Notes: a model not told the origin generated them from the sequence alone. A stretch of DNA of 64,000 nucleotides from Xiphias gladius (GCF_016859285.1 NC_053406.1:11730026-11794025), one strand, 5' to 3'; positions 12,801 through 25,329 are shown, numbered from the stretch's first letter. A program made the numbers and translations.

Positions 12801-15507
12801 AGATGAAAGGATAGCAGATGAATTTCTTATATAGCAAATTAATATAGTTTCTCTTTCACTCAGCCTTAAAGGCTATCCAACAGTCTTGTAGTCCTGTAGA
12901 AAATCCAAAAATATATTCTTGTCACGTTACTATTTGTAGCCTTTTTATTCCTCTTTCAGTGCAGACAGAATTGCAGCTGTCCACTCAGAGCTTTGATGCT
13001 GAATTAAGCGGCGTTGCCTTTTAATTTGGTTTAATAATTGATTTTGCTTCCTGTGTATCTTTTTTATTGACACTGTGTTCGCACTTGTTGTTGTGATCTG
13101 GTCCTATCCAGTAATTACTTTCTGGATAAATCTGACTTGAGCTTTTAAATTAGAATGAGATGTAAGTTGTAATAATTTATGTATTTACGACTTCCCTCTC
13201 AATTATATTAAAAAATGTGTAATATATTCCTATGCTTAGTATGTGCTTGCATACAGTTAGTATGACATAATGCTTGTATGGCTGCTGAGTCACAGCTCTG
13301 CTACCTGTTGTTGTAAGAAAGCTGAAACCGATAACACACTTTTAATAAGATATGTTTTGATTTTTTTTTTAAATATTCTTTTAAATGAAATGAATCATAA
13401 GATTGCCCAAATCTATTTTCATTTCTGATCAGCCTGATCATATCACTGTGACAGTGTGATTTCCCTAAAAGTCAGTAAATGATATTGTCGACCCATCACC
13501 CAGCTCTGCTCCATTGCTTGTTTGGAGACCTTTTATGCAGAAGAGGATTCAGTAGTTGAACCTGTTGAGCCATCTTTACCTTACATGTCATAGCATGTCA
13601 CAGCCTGATGGATCAATAATCTTCTCCCTCCTTTTCTTTCTAAATGATTTAGATCGTTTGTGGAGTAAATCATTTTTATTGATCTTGATCTGTCCTCACT
13701 CTGAACTTCAAGTGGCCCATTGTTCCCTGCTTATTGTTTGGTTAAAAGTACAATGTAAGCAAAAGGGTCATCCCACCACCACAAGTCAAAACACAGTATT
13801 ACATTATGAATTGTAAGTTAATTGTAAGTTATTAATGTTGGTGAAACTTTACTTTAACCCCACCCCCGTTTAGCTTTATAAGCAATATATAAACATTTAA
13901 CAAATGGGTCATAACACACCATAGTATGGTTGTTAGCAGACATAAGGACATTTAAAGTGTCAATCAATGTACAGATAGATGTTTTTATATAGTGCTTAAA
14001 ATGCTAAATTTGGGTCTTAATGTACCTTAATGTTTTCTAATGCTGTAAAGGTTTGTTTACATCAGTAATATCTTTGAATTCAGCCAGAAAATAGGCCTGT
14101 TTCCAATTATGATCAGTCAGATTTTTTTATTATGAAGTCAAACTCATGATGTCTATAAATGTAGCTCCAATTTAGAGAATTTAGACCAGAGAAATGATAA
14201 TTGGGACCTCAGGTTATAAAAACACTTGCCTGAATGTTTTATGACTTCTTGTCAAAAAGCAAAATGACCAACAACCTTGAAATCTGTTTTCTCTCTATGA
14301 ACTTATGTATACAATATTTCCTACAGCTGATTTTTTTTGGAGAACACTGTCACCGCTGTTGTACAATAACTTGTTTTTTAATCACAGTGTCAAGTTAAAT
14401 AACAAATCGTGTCTTTGTGTTTATTTCGGCTAAAAGTATTTAATACCAAGTAAAATATATTTCAAATCTTTTTTTTTTTTTCCAGAGCACCAACCACAAG
14501 AGAGACAAGTTTCATTGAGAAAATGAAGAAAACAGTGAGTGATGTTGCTTTAACACCATTTTTATTTTTTCATAGTCACTTCACCCTCCCATTCACTTCT
14601 GTTTCAGTTGTGTCTGCGATTTAATTTTTTCAACATAGATATATTCTCTTTTGTTGCCGTTGTTCCAAAACAAGAACTGATTTTAAAAGAAGACATTCGA
14701 ACTTTCAAATACAGTGTTAATGTTGTGGCCCTTCACCAAGTGTCGATCAAACTGAAGTTGTTTCCCCAGTAAATCCCTGTTTTATCTGCAAGTTGAACTT
14801 CTTCAGTTTAAATCAGGTTTTGTAGTGTTTTTTTCCCCTGAATGCTTGAAGCACGTAATTTAAAAAAAAAAAAAAAAAAGACCATTTTCAGTAAAATGGT
14901 AAACTTTAGTTTCCCTCCTCTTTTGCTCTCTGACTATGATGAGTATGATGGTCTCTCTGCCAGTGTATGCAGTTTTAGATTCGGAAACCCTGTTTTGACT
15001 TTGATGTTCATCTGTTTTCAAGGCAGCCTTGAGAAAAGACTTTGGTTTTAAATCATGTGGTTTTTCAGCAAATAGTTGAGATACCATGATGGTGGCAGAG
15101 CAGAAGTTTGGCCCCCAGTGCTATTTCATTTTGTCTGTTTTCCTTTGTTATGACTTATCATGGAAACACTGTAGGCAAAGATGAAATATTTCATGATTCT
15201 TAAAAATTCATGTACAGTTGGGGCTGTTCTTTATGTAAAGATAAACTATATGTTGGAGAGATGTGAAGTAGTTTGAACCCAAAGTTGTTTTTTAACATTA
15301 TGATCTCCCTGTCGCTTGCTTGCAAATGTAGGATTTCATCATTTGGAAGAAAATACATTCTGAATATATTTATATATTTTAGGTAATTTACAGTAGATGT
15401 AATGCATCTTTTGTCCGTGCACGTTGTCACATAATAATAGTTAGACCTAAGAAACAGGCTAGATGTTTGTTACAGTTTTGGGCGATGATTTTTCGTGCAG
15501 CATGTAA

Positions 15508-15544
<37 letters not shown>

Positions 15545-18500
15545 CAGGGCAAGAACATCATTGTGTTCTATGGCTCCCAGACGGGCACAGCAGAGGAATT
15601 TGCGAACAGATTGTCCAAAGACACTCAGCGCTATGGCATGAAAGGAATGGCTGCCGATCCAGAGGAGTATGACATGGTAATTTTTGCATCAGTAGAACAA
15701 CATACAAACCACAGAATTAAAATTAAGGTCCCTTATCATTCTTGTGGATGATACTCGTTAGAGTTGCCAATGAATGATTTGGGATAGTGTCATGGAAGAA
15801 GTGTCACTGCAGTGCTAAAGACTGAAAAAGTCAGCGTGTTACTGTTGCAAAGCAATCTTCTATTTAACACCTCAGTGGTGATAATCTGATTCTCCTGCAT
15901 TGTCCAGGCATGTTCAGATATGTTAATATAATATATGTACCATGGCAGATTCTAAATGAGCCGAATAACTGCCAGGGTAATGTGGTCTCTTCTAATTATA
16001 AATGTGCTGCACTGTGAAATAAAAGTCCAGACTAGTGACACAATAAAAACCCAAGGACAGCACACACTGCTATCTAAATCTGTATGCTATTTCAGTGACA
16101 ATAATGCAAAATGCACAATATAATGACCTCAGGCTTTTTCCAAGAGTGTGTTGCAACAGTGAGAACCAGCATAGTCATAGATAATATATTTTGATTAGTT
16201 ATTATTAGTTATTCCTATGTAATCACTTGCAAGTTTGCTGACAGGGCAACTCTCGAGACGGCTGGTCAGATACTGAAGATTAACCTCCTTAAAATGATTA
16301 GCTCTACAGTGTTCATTTTCTGATGCTGAGTTCTCATATTCCAGGGGGAACTGTCCCGTCTGTCCGAGATTAAAAACTCCCTCGCCATATTTTGCATGGC
16401 CACCTATGGTGAAGGAGACCCAACAGATAACGCCCAGGACTTCTACGACTGGCTACAGGAAAATGATGATGAAGACCTCTCGGGACTAAACTACACTGTG
16501 AGTCTCTCTGGTGAAATTTTTTCTTTCAAATTCTTACAGGCTTCCAAGAACACTGACAATTGTAAATAAAAAAATTTAACTGTATAGGAATTGTTTTGGT
16601 GTTAGTGGTGCATAAACATGCTGTTAACGTTTCAGATTCTACAGTGTATTAGGGTTTCAATTTAATAAACGCAACACAAACCACAAAGTGGACAGTAAAA
16701 TGCATACAGTGATGTCACTGGCCGTACATTGTGCTACATTCTGTGTGTGAGTGTGAGCTTTGTTGCATGTAGAGCTGCAATTTACGAATATTTAAATTAT
16801 CTTATAATTTATCAGTTACTTCCTCAGTTAATCAATCAGAAAACAGTAAAAAAAATGCCCCTCACACTGTACCCGAGCCCAGTGTGATGTCATTAAATGT
16901 CTTGTTTTGTCCAACCAAACTGAAATCATCAAATTTGTAATTTTTCTTTAAAAATGGCTTAAATTAGTAAAAGTTAATCAAAATAGTAGCTGATTAACAT
17001 TTTATTAATTGACTAATGGACTCATTGTTGCAGCTCAAGTTTCATGTCATTACAAGTTGAATTTGATGTGGTGAAATTAACGAATCAACGAATCTAATAG
17101 ACTTAATATGAGTGAGTGAATTTTTCAATTTCCAAATTTTCTGAATAGCTGCTCTTTTGCTCCTTACCTTCAACCCTACACTATAATTGTGGAAAAAGCA
17201 TCCAGTTTTAAAAGAACACAAATTATTTCCCTTTGACATTTTTTGAGACAATGTTACAAGGAAATTTGAATAGCTGGCTCCGACTATTGGGATAAACAGA
17301 GGAGGCTGGATTTGCATTACTCCTGCTATGAACATAAACAATATGAGTTAAATTCAAATTTTGTTGACTACTGTTGCCGCACAACTTGTTTATTTTAGTC
17401 CAATTATGACATTTTTCATGGCTTTCATACTGAGCACGCAGGCTTCGCTAGCACGAGCTTCATCGGGCTTTGTGTGCATTATGAAAGAAAAGGCTTTGTG
17501 TGCTGTCATGTCTGGTCTGTCTGTGCGTGTGTCATTGTGTTCTTGTTGGGGTGTAGCGCTCCTGGCCTCATTTGAGTGAACAACTTAACTGTGAGAAATC
17601 TAAAATTCTTGGGCACAGTCATGTCCTTCCTACTGTATTTTATCTATTGTCTTTATCTATGTCCTTCTGGTCTACATACACTATATTGAATTACAGAGAG
17701 ATTTTTCAGCATCTCTTGTAAGACATAATTCAGTACGACATTTTGTTTTCATTCTGTATTTTTGTAGAATAAATGATATGTTGCCTGACAACATCAACAT
17801 CGTAATGTTTTCACCAGAGCAGTCAAACATCTGCACTAGTGAATGGACTAACTGCATAAGACCAATTTTACATTAATTGTTAACAAAAATATTTAATAAT
17901 TGAAAACAGTACGTTCATCATGAACTCGTAGTCCCAGTTTAACTGCGAGTTTGGTTCATTAACTAGCAAAGTTCACTGACTTATGGTTCCTTGTTTACCC
18001 TGTTCTGCCTCCAGGTATTCGCTTTGGGCAACAAAACATATGAACACTACAATGCAATGGGGAAATACGTTGATAAAAGGCTGGAAGAACTAGGAGCCAA
18101 GCGCATATTTGACCTTGGTTTGGGAGATGATGATGGCAAGTAAGTGACGTCAAGAGCACGCCAAACCAATGGGGGGCGGAGTAACCCTAACCATAAAGCC
18201 ATGTTGGCCGATCAGAAGCCTGAAAGTTATTACCGTTTCCAAGCCAAAAACTAACTAACCGAGTCTAACTTAAATCAGCCTTTTTGAACAAATGTTAATT
18301 CAACCGATCTGTTTTTGTCTTTCAGTCTGGAGGAGGACTTCATTTCATGGAGAGAGCAGTTCTGGCCGGCTGTCTGTGAGCACTTTGGAGTGGAAGCCTT
18401 AGGAGATGAATCAAGGTGCATTCGTAGACATTTCACAATTTTTTTTTATTATTTGACCATTTAGATATTGACTGTTTTTTAACCTCAAACCTTTCTTACA

Positions 18501-21500
18501 TTCGCACTCCTCACTGTAGTATTCCCGGGTGAGCATCCTCTCTCCTTCTGGCCTTAATTAAGTTGTAATAGAGAAACTGGGGACATTATACAGATGATGA
18601 AAGAGGGAAACTTGCAAACAGATGAACACAAACTAATGGTTTCTGAAGCAGAGGTTAAATAATATCATGTCATTGCCGGATGAGAGGTAGTTTTCACACA
18701 AAATTTGATCACCAGACAGTGATTTGCAAATGCGACACATCAACATCAAAATCTTTTTTGTTTTTTCTTTTTTGCATCGTCCATATCTTGACCAGGACTT
18801 GTGATATAATGCTAAATCAGGACAAATCTGAATTATGTGGTAAACCCCACCCATCTGTATGTGAAATGAACAAATGCCAAGAGTCATGTCTGTTTATTAC
18901 ATTGTATGTAACCTAAGTGGACGCGCATCAGCCTAAAAAAACAAGTGTTTTTACAACATCTATTTTAACTAGAAATTAAATAGAACTCGCTATTTATGAA
19001 TGCAGTGTCTGGAGAGGCTAACTTTAAGCTATTTCCCTCACAGTATACGGCAGTACGAGCTGAAGGAGCACACTGACATCAACATGAACAAAGTGTACAC
19101 AGGAGAGATTGGCCGCCTGAAGAGTTTTGAGGTCCAAAAGCCGTAAGTACTGTAGCAAAGATGCTGTTCACTACCAGGAATCCTTCATCGTTCAAATGCT
19201 GTCTGCTCAGTCATTGCTCGCATTTCACCCACATTTATAACTAACTGCAAACTGTAAAAGTTTCCCAAAGGTCACTTTCTACAAATAAAAGTTTCTGCCA
19301 CCCTGTGGACATGGAAACACATTTTCTGCGTTACTCCTTTTTTTTTTAATCAAACTTTGATAAATCTATTTATTGAATAACAGATCTTACAATTTTTTTC
19401 TTCTGTTTAGTCCCGTTTTTGACTATGTTAAACCCTTTGTAATTACGTTCTTGAATTTAAGTTTTGCTCTTTTATTTATAGGCCCTTTGATTCGAAAAAC
19501 CCTTTCTTGGCCCCAGTCACTGTCAACCGCAGACTCAACAAAGCTGGTGATAGACATCTTATGCACCTGGAATTAGATATAACAGGCTCCAAGATCAGGT
19601 GAGACTGGTTGGATATGTAAGTAACTGCTGGATAATTCTTTTTCAAATCTGTAATGCCATATGACTAGATGAGCTTCATGTTCTACTTTAAGGCTTTATG
19701 AATAGAGGTTGAACTCTAAATTTGTCAATTCTGTGATTTCAGATATGAGTCAGGAGACCATGTTGCTGTTTTCCCCACAAATGACTCTGCCTTGGTGAAC
19801 AAGCTGGGACAAATCCTTGGAGTGGACCTTGATGTGGTTATCTCTCTCAACAACCTTGATGGTGTGGCATGGAATGCTACAAGCACCTTGACTTAACTAG
19901 CTCGTCCCTTAAATCCTGTTACGAAATCCTCCCCCGATATCTAGTCTTGGCGTATCAGCACACATATTGCACGCGAAGTGGATGATTATTATTACTGCAA
20001 TTGCATGTTATTGCTATAATATAAATTGTGGACTTGTTATGAATTAAATGAGTTTGTTGTCATAATGAGGGTCAACAGATGTACTCGGTGATTGCATAGG
20101 TGATAAGGATGAGGCGTTTCATCAACATTATTGAACATTAAATGCAAACAATTACTTAATAGACAATCTGATGAGATAATTATTTTGTAATTTCCTATAC
20201 AGATATGTATTTGATTTCCTCTGATCAAAAAGGCAGTGTATTAATACAACAAAGAAGACATGCCAGTAACCATACTTTTATGTGCTAAACAATATGTTGA
20301 AACACAAAATACATTAAAATACAAATATGGGCTGGTAGTGTTAGTATCATATTTAAATATTTTGCTTAGTGGCCCATGATACACGCTTTTGAACTTTGCT
20401 TAACATTTCCTGTTACCAGCTGACCATGAAAAGTGGAATTTCATGGCACCAAAAAGGCTGTTATGTTTTTTTTAACAGACGAATCCAACAAGAAGCATCC
20501 TTTCCCCTGCCCCTCCACCTACCGCACGGCACTCACTCACTACCTGGACATTACACACCCGCCTCGCACCAACGTCCTCTATGAGCTGGCACAGTACGCG
20601 TCTGACCCCAAAGACCAGGAGAACATGCGCAAGATGGCCTCCTCCTCCCCCGAGGGCAAGGTCAGTGATGAGGAATCATGCTGGTGGGGTGTTATAATGC
20701 ACACCACTGCATGCGCTGTATCTTTGTGATGTCCCTTTTTCCACCGCTTTGCCTCCACGTCATTGTCTTTTTCTTGCTGCCTCTCTACAGGCACTCTACC
20801 AGAGCTGGGTGTTGGATGCCAGTAGAAACATCCTCGCAATCCTGGAGGATATGCCTTCTTTGAGGCCTCCCATTGACCACCTGTGTGAGCTGCTGCCTCG
20901 TCTCCAGGCTCGCTATTATTCCATCGCCTCCTCCTCTAAGGTAATCCTCAATTTAAATCGCAGAGAAAAGGAATTCGAGTCATATCTTTTTAATTTACAC
21001 CACAGACAGTTTTCTTTAATAGATGGTGTTTTGGATTGATATTGGCAAAAAATGTTTATTGCATTACACAAGTAAACTATTAATAACTCTCCTCTGTTAT
21101 GTAGGTTCACCCCAACAGCATCCACATCTGTGCCGTAGTGGTGGAGTACACGACCAAGACTGGCCGCATCAACAAAGGAGTTGCCACCAACTGGCTGAAG
21201 AACAAACTGGTCAATGACAACGGCCACAAGTCCACCGTTCCCATGTACATCCGCAAGTCTCAGTTCCGCCTGCCCTTCAAGGCCACCAACCCAGTGATCA
21301 TGGTTGGCCCAGGGACAGGAATCGCTCCCTTCATGGGATTCATCCAGGAGAGGGGCTGGCTCAAACAGCAAGGTATTTACAGCCGATGTGTGCCGCGGGG
21401 TGCATGCATGCATGCGTGTGGGCGCGCTGTTGTTTGTCTTACCTTTTGCAAACTTATGTCTCAACAAAGAGAGAAAAATTAGGTGGTAGAACTCCAGACA

Positions 21501-23182
21501 TGTTTGACATTTCTGTCCTTGTGGACACCACACTACACTACTGCCCACAAAAAAAATGTATATAAAAAGCCTTTAACGGGAAGGACAAAATGCTATTTCC
21601 AATGGAAACACCTGTTTAAAAAAGACATGTCTGACCAGCCTGTAATGCATGTTGACCCATTAAGATATATTGCACAAATGTGATTTTCAGATGCAGATTT
21701 TAGAGTTAGGCTGTTTTAAGTGTAAACTATGTGAAATGGTATGTTTACAAAGTAACTTATAAAACATGATAATTGTTGGGTCTGAAAGTGACTCGATCAT
21801 ATGAAATAATCAGCACGTACAAAATAATCATCGTTTTGTTTTTTGTTTCCTTTCACAGGAAAGGAGGTTGGAGAGACGGTGATGTATTTCGGCTGCAGGC
21901 ATAAGAATGAAGATTATCTCTACCAGGAGGAGCTGGAGGAAGCAGAGAAGAATGGGGTCCTAACAAATCTTAATGTTGCCTTCTCCAGAGACCAGGACCA
22001 GAAGGTACGGCTGTCTACCTCACTGCTTTTAGTCTCTCTTAGACCTGAAACTGGAAACTGCTGACCAGCTGTGATTTCAGTATACTTAATCACCTTAAAA
22101 TGGCTGGCCAGAGATACCGAAGAGTTTATCTGGAATCTCTTTATCACAGCAAAATCAGCTGCAGATTATAGGTCTCGGTGTCATTTGTTTAGTGGAAAAA
22201 ATGCACCTAAAATTTATAGCAATGGTAAAATACATTAACTGCAGTTGGGCTGCTTCTCATCAATACCTTAATCTTATATGGTAAGTGCTCATCTCAAGTT
22301 ATTAAAAAATTTAACATTTAGTTCAGTGTAGTAGTGAGTGACTGAACAAGTACAGATTTTAGTTGAATCACTTGAAGCGCCGTTTTTGTGTGTGTGTATC
22401 AAACCTTTCACCATGTGTTGTCTGAAGCATACAGTTACAACGCAACTAGAACCACATTTTCTTCTTCCATTCTCCAAAATAAAGGTGTACGTGCAGCATC
22501 TCCTGAAGAAAAATAAGGAGGACCTCTGGAAGCTGATTCACTCAGACAACGCTCATATCTACGTCTGCGGGTAATTAAGAAATTTGACCAACAAAAAATA
22601 AGATTTGCAGTAAATTCACAATTAATTGTCAATGTCACATTTATTTATTCATTTTGTGAAATAGTACTGTGATTAGTACTACATACTCCTGAACTGAAGG
22701 TGCTGATACTTTGTGCCACTATGTGGAATCATTTCAAATTTGACCAATTGTTAAAACTGGACGGGGAAAACAATCTAAAATAACGTTTAGATCAGTATTT
22801 CTATGAAAAACGAAACCTCCTAGTGGGATAACGAGATGTGGTTTCACAGATGCTTTCATACATTTCCATTACTTCACTTTACATACACAATGACTGATGT
22901 GATATTGCCTACTGGTGTCAGTTTATTTGATTTTAAATTAAAATATCCTCAAAGCAGAAATAAAAAAAATTAAAAAGAAAAAAAAACACTATCATCATGA
23001 GAACTAGACATCTAAGCTAATCTTTTTACTGATTTAGGGATGCGAGGAACATGGCTAAGGATGTACAGACGGCTCTCCATGAGATTGCAGAAGAAATGGG
23101 AGGCATGATGCGCGCCCAGGCCACAGATTACATCAAGAAATTGATGACCAAGGGACGCTACTCACAAGATGTCTGGAGTTAA
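6667..23182 (+). CDS. por: NADPH-cytochrome P450 oxidoreductase, complete, 15 coding exons
   Basis: ER-anchored diflavin reductase that passes electrons from NADPH through FAD and FMN to microsomal P450s, haem oxygenase and squalene monooxygenase. Coding exons: 6667-6845, 14486-14534, 15548-15676, 16345-16497, 18015-18139, 18326-18415, 19044-19142, 19482-19598, 19743-19861, 20479-20660, 20791-20940, 21105-21372, 21859-22004, 22485-22570, 23038-23182. They total 2037 bases (678 codons; human about 677-680). Residues 1-60 hold an acidic head and one membrane helix ([15 protein letters not shown]). The FMN domain has [11 protein letters not shown] (from 84), [11 protein letters not shown] (138) and [10 protein letters not shown] (174). 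FAD contacts are RYYSIASSS (455-463) and GVATNW (489). The NADPH site has GPGTG (532) and S596, R597, K602 and Q606, which match rat numbering. W677 is the penultimate residue. An acceptor 9 bases before the ATG (CATGTAG) implies an upstream non-coding exon. The exon 14 acceptor (AAAATAAAG) and exon 9 donor (GTGTGG) look weak, but the frame requires them. Confidence 0.96.
8150..8420. repeat. Fish interspersed repeat, ATTAATCGATTA type
   Basis: Contains AGCAGAAAATCCTCAC, GAAGCTGG, a poly-T/GCTTAAAAAA segment and a tail rich in ATTAATTTTTCAGTC and ACTAATCGTTG. I recognise this pattern as a high-copy short repeat of percomorph genomes. Related degraded copies occur at about 4190-4350, 16770-17040, 47813-48060 and 51050-51310. 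It lies within por intron 1 and carries no gene. Confidence 0.6.
9326..9386. repeat. (TG)n microsatellite, about 61 bp
   Basis: Uninterrupted TG dinucleotide run in por intron 1, about 0.75 kb before the candidate alternative exon. A shorter run lies at about 9829-9863. Confidence 0.95.
9829..9863. repeat. (TG)n microsatellite, about 35 bp
   Basis: TG-rich run with one interruption (TC), about 250 bp upstream of the candidate alternative first exon of por. Confidence 0.85.
10115..10164 (+). other. por: Candidate alternative first coding exon of por (MGCxxS N-terminus)
   Basis: Inside por intron 1, an ATG in strong context (GCCATGG, G at -3 and +4) opens a 50-base reading frame, [17 protein letters not shown]. 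It ends at a good donor, AG|GTCAGT. It leaves two bases (AG) and so joins the second por exon (14486) in the correct frame, as the standard first exon does. The Met-Gly-Cys-x-x-Ser start is a classic N-myristoylation plus palmitoylation motif, as in Src kinases and G-alpha subunits. The product would keep the FMN and FAD/NADPH domains but lose the ER anchor. The 5' end of the exon was not located; TG repeats and no clear TATA box lie upstream. Another ATG at 10110 is out of frame with the splice. No transcript evidence is available. Confidence 0.45.
11757..12565 (+). repeat. Tandem duplication in por intron 1, copy 1
   Basis: This 809-bp segment is followed directly by a second copy. The shared start TTTCTACCAGGAATTTAC is at 11771 here and at 12580 in copy 2, and GTATGACATAATG recurs at the same 809-bp offset. 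Line-by-line comparison showed no base difference over the aligned parts except in the T-rich junctions. The unit carries no coding exon. Both ends lie in poly-T tracts, so exact limits are uncertain by some ten bases. Confidence 0.9.
12566..13374 (+). repeat. Tandem duplication in por intron 1, copy 2
   Basis: Second copy of the 809-bp unit, ending in the T-tract after GATATGTTTTGA. It appears identical to copy 1 outside the T-tracts, which means either a very recent duplication or a false duplication in the assembly. Confidence 0.9.
15512..15540. repeat. T29 homopolymer abutting por exon 3 acceptor
   Basis: Twenty-nine T residues are followed by AAACCAG and the exon at 15548. The run serves as the polypyrimidine tract of that splice site. 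Confidence 0.95.
16770..17040. repeat. Fish interspersed repeat, ATTAATCGATTA type
   Basis: Lies in por intron 4. It begins with AGAGCTGCAATTTACGAA and includes CAGTTAATCAATCAGAAAACAG and TGTCTTGTTTTGTCCAACCAA. It ends in TTAATTGACTAATGGACTCATTGTTGCAGCTC, the usual terminus of this family. No coding content. Confidence 0.6.
18145..18179. promoter_or_regulatory. CRE / CCAAT / GC-box cluster in por intron 5
   Basis: Five bases inside the intron a full palindromic CRE (TGACGTCA, 18145-18152) is followed by CCAAT (18166-18170) and GGGGCGG (18173-18179). All three fall within 35 bp in otherwise AT-rich DNA. The three motifs are the usual parts of a TATA-less promoter. This could be an internal promoter, an enhancer, or chance or a repeat fragment. 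Confidence 0.25.
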
Positions 23183-23370
23183 AGAGCCTAAAACCCAGCC
23201 TCATTCTCACTACTCAAGTGGTTTTAAATTTTCTATTTTTATTGTGTGTCTAGTTTTATCAGGACTCAATATATATATAAAAAAAAAAACACTTGTTCCT
23301 ATTCACCCTGGTTCATGAAAACTACAGGTAGCAGAAGATCATGAGGCAAAACCCTACCTCAGCAGGTTGT

Positions 23371-23376
23371 AATAAA
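23371..23376 (+). terminator. Polyadenylation signal of por
   Basis: AATAAA about 190 bases after the por stop codon, within GTTGTAATAAACCC. Further AT-rich signals near 24395-24410 could serve a longer 3' UTR. Confidence 0.55.
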
Positions 23377-25329
23377 CCCATTCAGCAATTTCAATCTGTA
23401 TTTCCTATTTATGTGTACTGCATTTTGTATCTGGACCACCAGCCTGTTTCTACTGGAGTCCTCACTTGAGCCATGGTCTCGGACCAAACAACAGTTGCCC
23501 AGTCCTGTTATCCAGAAACCATTAAGAGATCCATATCTAGATAGAGATCTGGGCCCTCAAATTAGATATAGGAACCTGTCGGCTTGAGTAAAATAAGAAT
23601 AACAAGATGCAAATGCAGCAAATACTTATCTTTAATTTTAATTAGACACATTTTTTATACGAATGAGTCAGTCAGTTTGGCTGTGCAGCTTTTTATACTG
23701 ATGACGACTCTGAGTAGAAAATCCATCTGTTTAGTGGGACACGGAAGCACTAATCCCTAACTCTGGATGTCCATAATATAACTCCACTGTAAACATAACA
23801 ATTTAAATTGAAAATTTAGACAGCTCATTCAGTTTGCCATCATGAAGTGTTTGTAACTTTCATACAGTTGATTACCAGATTGTAGACGTAACACCACAGC
23901 GGATAATATCACACCATACGTCTGAGTGAGCTGATCTAGTAGTACTTTAAAAGTACTCACTTTAAATGTTTTTAAAACTTCTGTGAGGAAAATGTTTTGT
24001 GTAACAAACTGGCATCATAGGTACAATTAAATGTCTACCTTTGTATTTTGACAAGGGATTTGCCTTTTATGCATAAGTTGCTGCTCATTTTAATCAGTAA
24101 AGGTAACCTTTTGAGAGGCACAAAAAGTGTTGGTAGGGAGAAGACCATTTATAGAAAAAAACATTAGGTTATTTGCATATTGTTTCCAGTAACAGCCTGC
24201 CTTTAAACGTGATGAAAATGAATTTGTAGGTACCCTGTAATATTTTAAAATGTTAAAACATTTGAAATGTTAGACTTGAAACCAGATCTAGCCTCCCAAA
24301 TGGTGATAGTTTATTTTATATGCATCTGACAGCAGAGGTTTATGAATTGGTTTTTGCCCTGTAAGCCACCTCTGTTTGGCATTGTTTGTATTTTTTTAAA
24401 TAAATATATAATTTTGACCAGTCACATATGCATCACTGCATGGAGAAGATAACCAGACTCATCAAAACATTTTTTGTTTCTTGCAGCATCTGTCAATCAG
24501 TGCTCATTACAGTACTTTAATGGGAACATGTGGAGTTTGATGAGGACAGCCAAACAGTTAAAAGTGCAGCCTGTGCCTTATGTATTGAGTGAGCATTAAA
24601 ACCCTGATGCGTCACTGTTTTTTTAAGTTGTTTTTTTTTTCCTTTCTTGCTAAAATTTTGATAGAAAGTCAAATTCATCTGAGACACTTTACCCAGCGCT
24701 GTCACTTTTTGTCATTCCACTTTATGATGTAATTGTTTGATTGCATTAAGTAATGCATTTTTTTTAAATTTTTTTTTAATGAATAAAATTGGAAAATTTT
24801 GCCAGGTTGATGTCTTTTTTTTTTTTTTTCATGATTGTATAAGATTAAACTTTTTGGTTTATTTACATACAGTGGCCTAGTCGAGTATATTAATAAAACA
24901 TGTTTAAAACATTGGAAGTAGCGTGAGTGTTCAACAGCTTGCACGCTTATACAAAAAAATCACCTACATTGTGCAAACTAAAACTAGTGAAACCTAGATC
25001 AAGATGAAGAAGCATTATGAATAATAGTTCTGAGTGTTAAAGACAAACGGTATAACTCTGTAAAGTCTACAATCTATTAACTCCAGCGGATTATCTCAAC
25101 CATCTCGTAGCTATTTGCCATCAGACATGATGCATCAGCTGCATCACTTCTTAATATTCATGAGGCAGTAAATGGAGGGAAGTACAATATTTTCTACATG
25201 AATACTTACATATATGGACAAGGAAGAGGACAACATACCTGGAGAAGACAGAGAGAACTAAAGGAACGATCACAGCTTCTGATAAATCCTCCTGTAGAGG
25301 TGGTGTTAGGTGTATTTCTGAACTCTGAA

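Noticed and set aside
20916-21548. A 210-codon minus-strand frame opposite por exons
   Set aside because: It is the antisense shadow of the por exons at 20791-20940 and 21105-21372, whose sense frame is fully conserved.
6846-23037. An intronic H/ACA snoRNA like the SNORA14 hosted by human POR
   Set aside because: I looked for two hairpins with H and ACA boxes in the por introns and found no convincing candidate by eye. A covariance-model search would be decisive.
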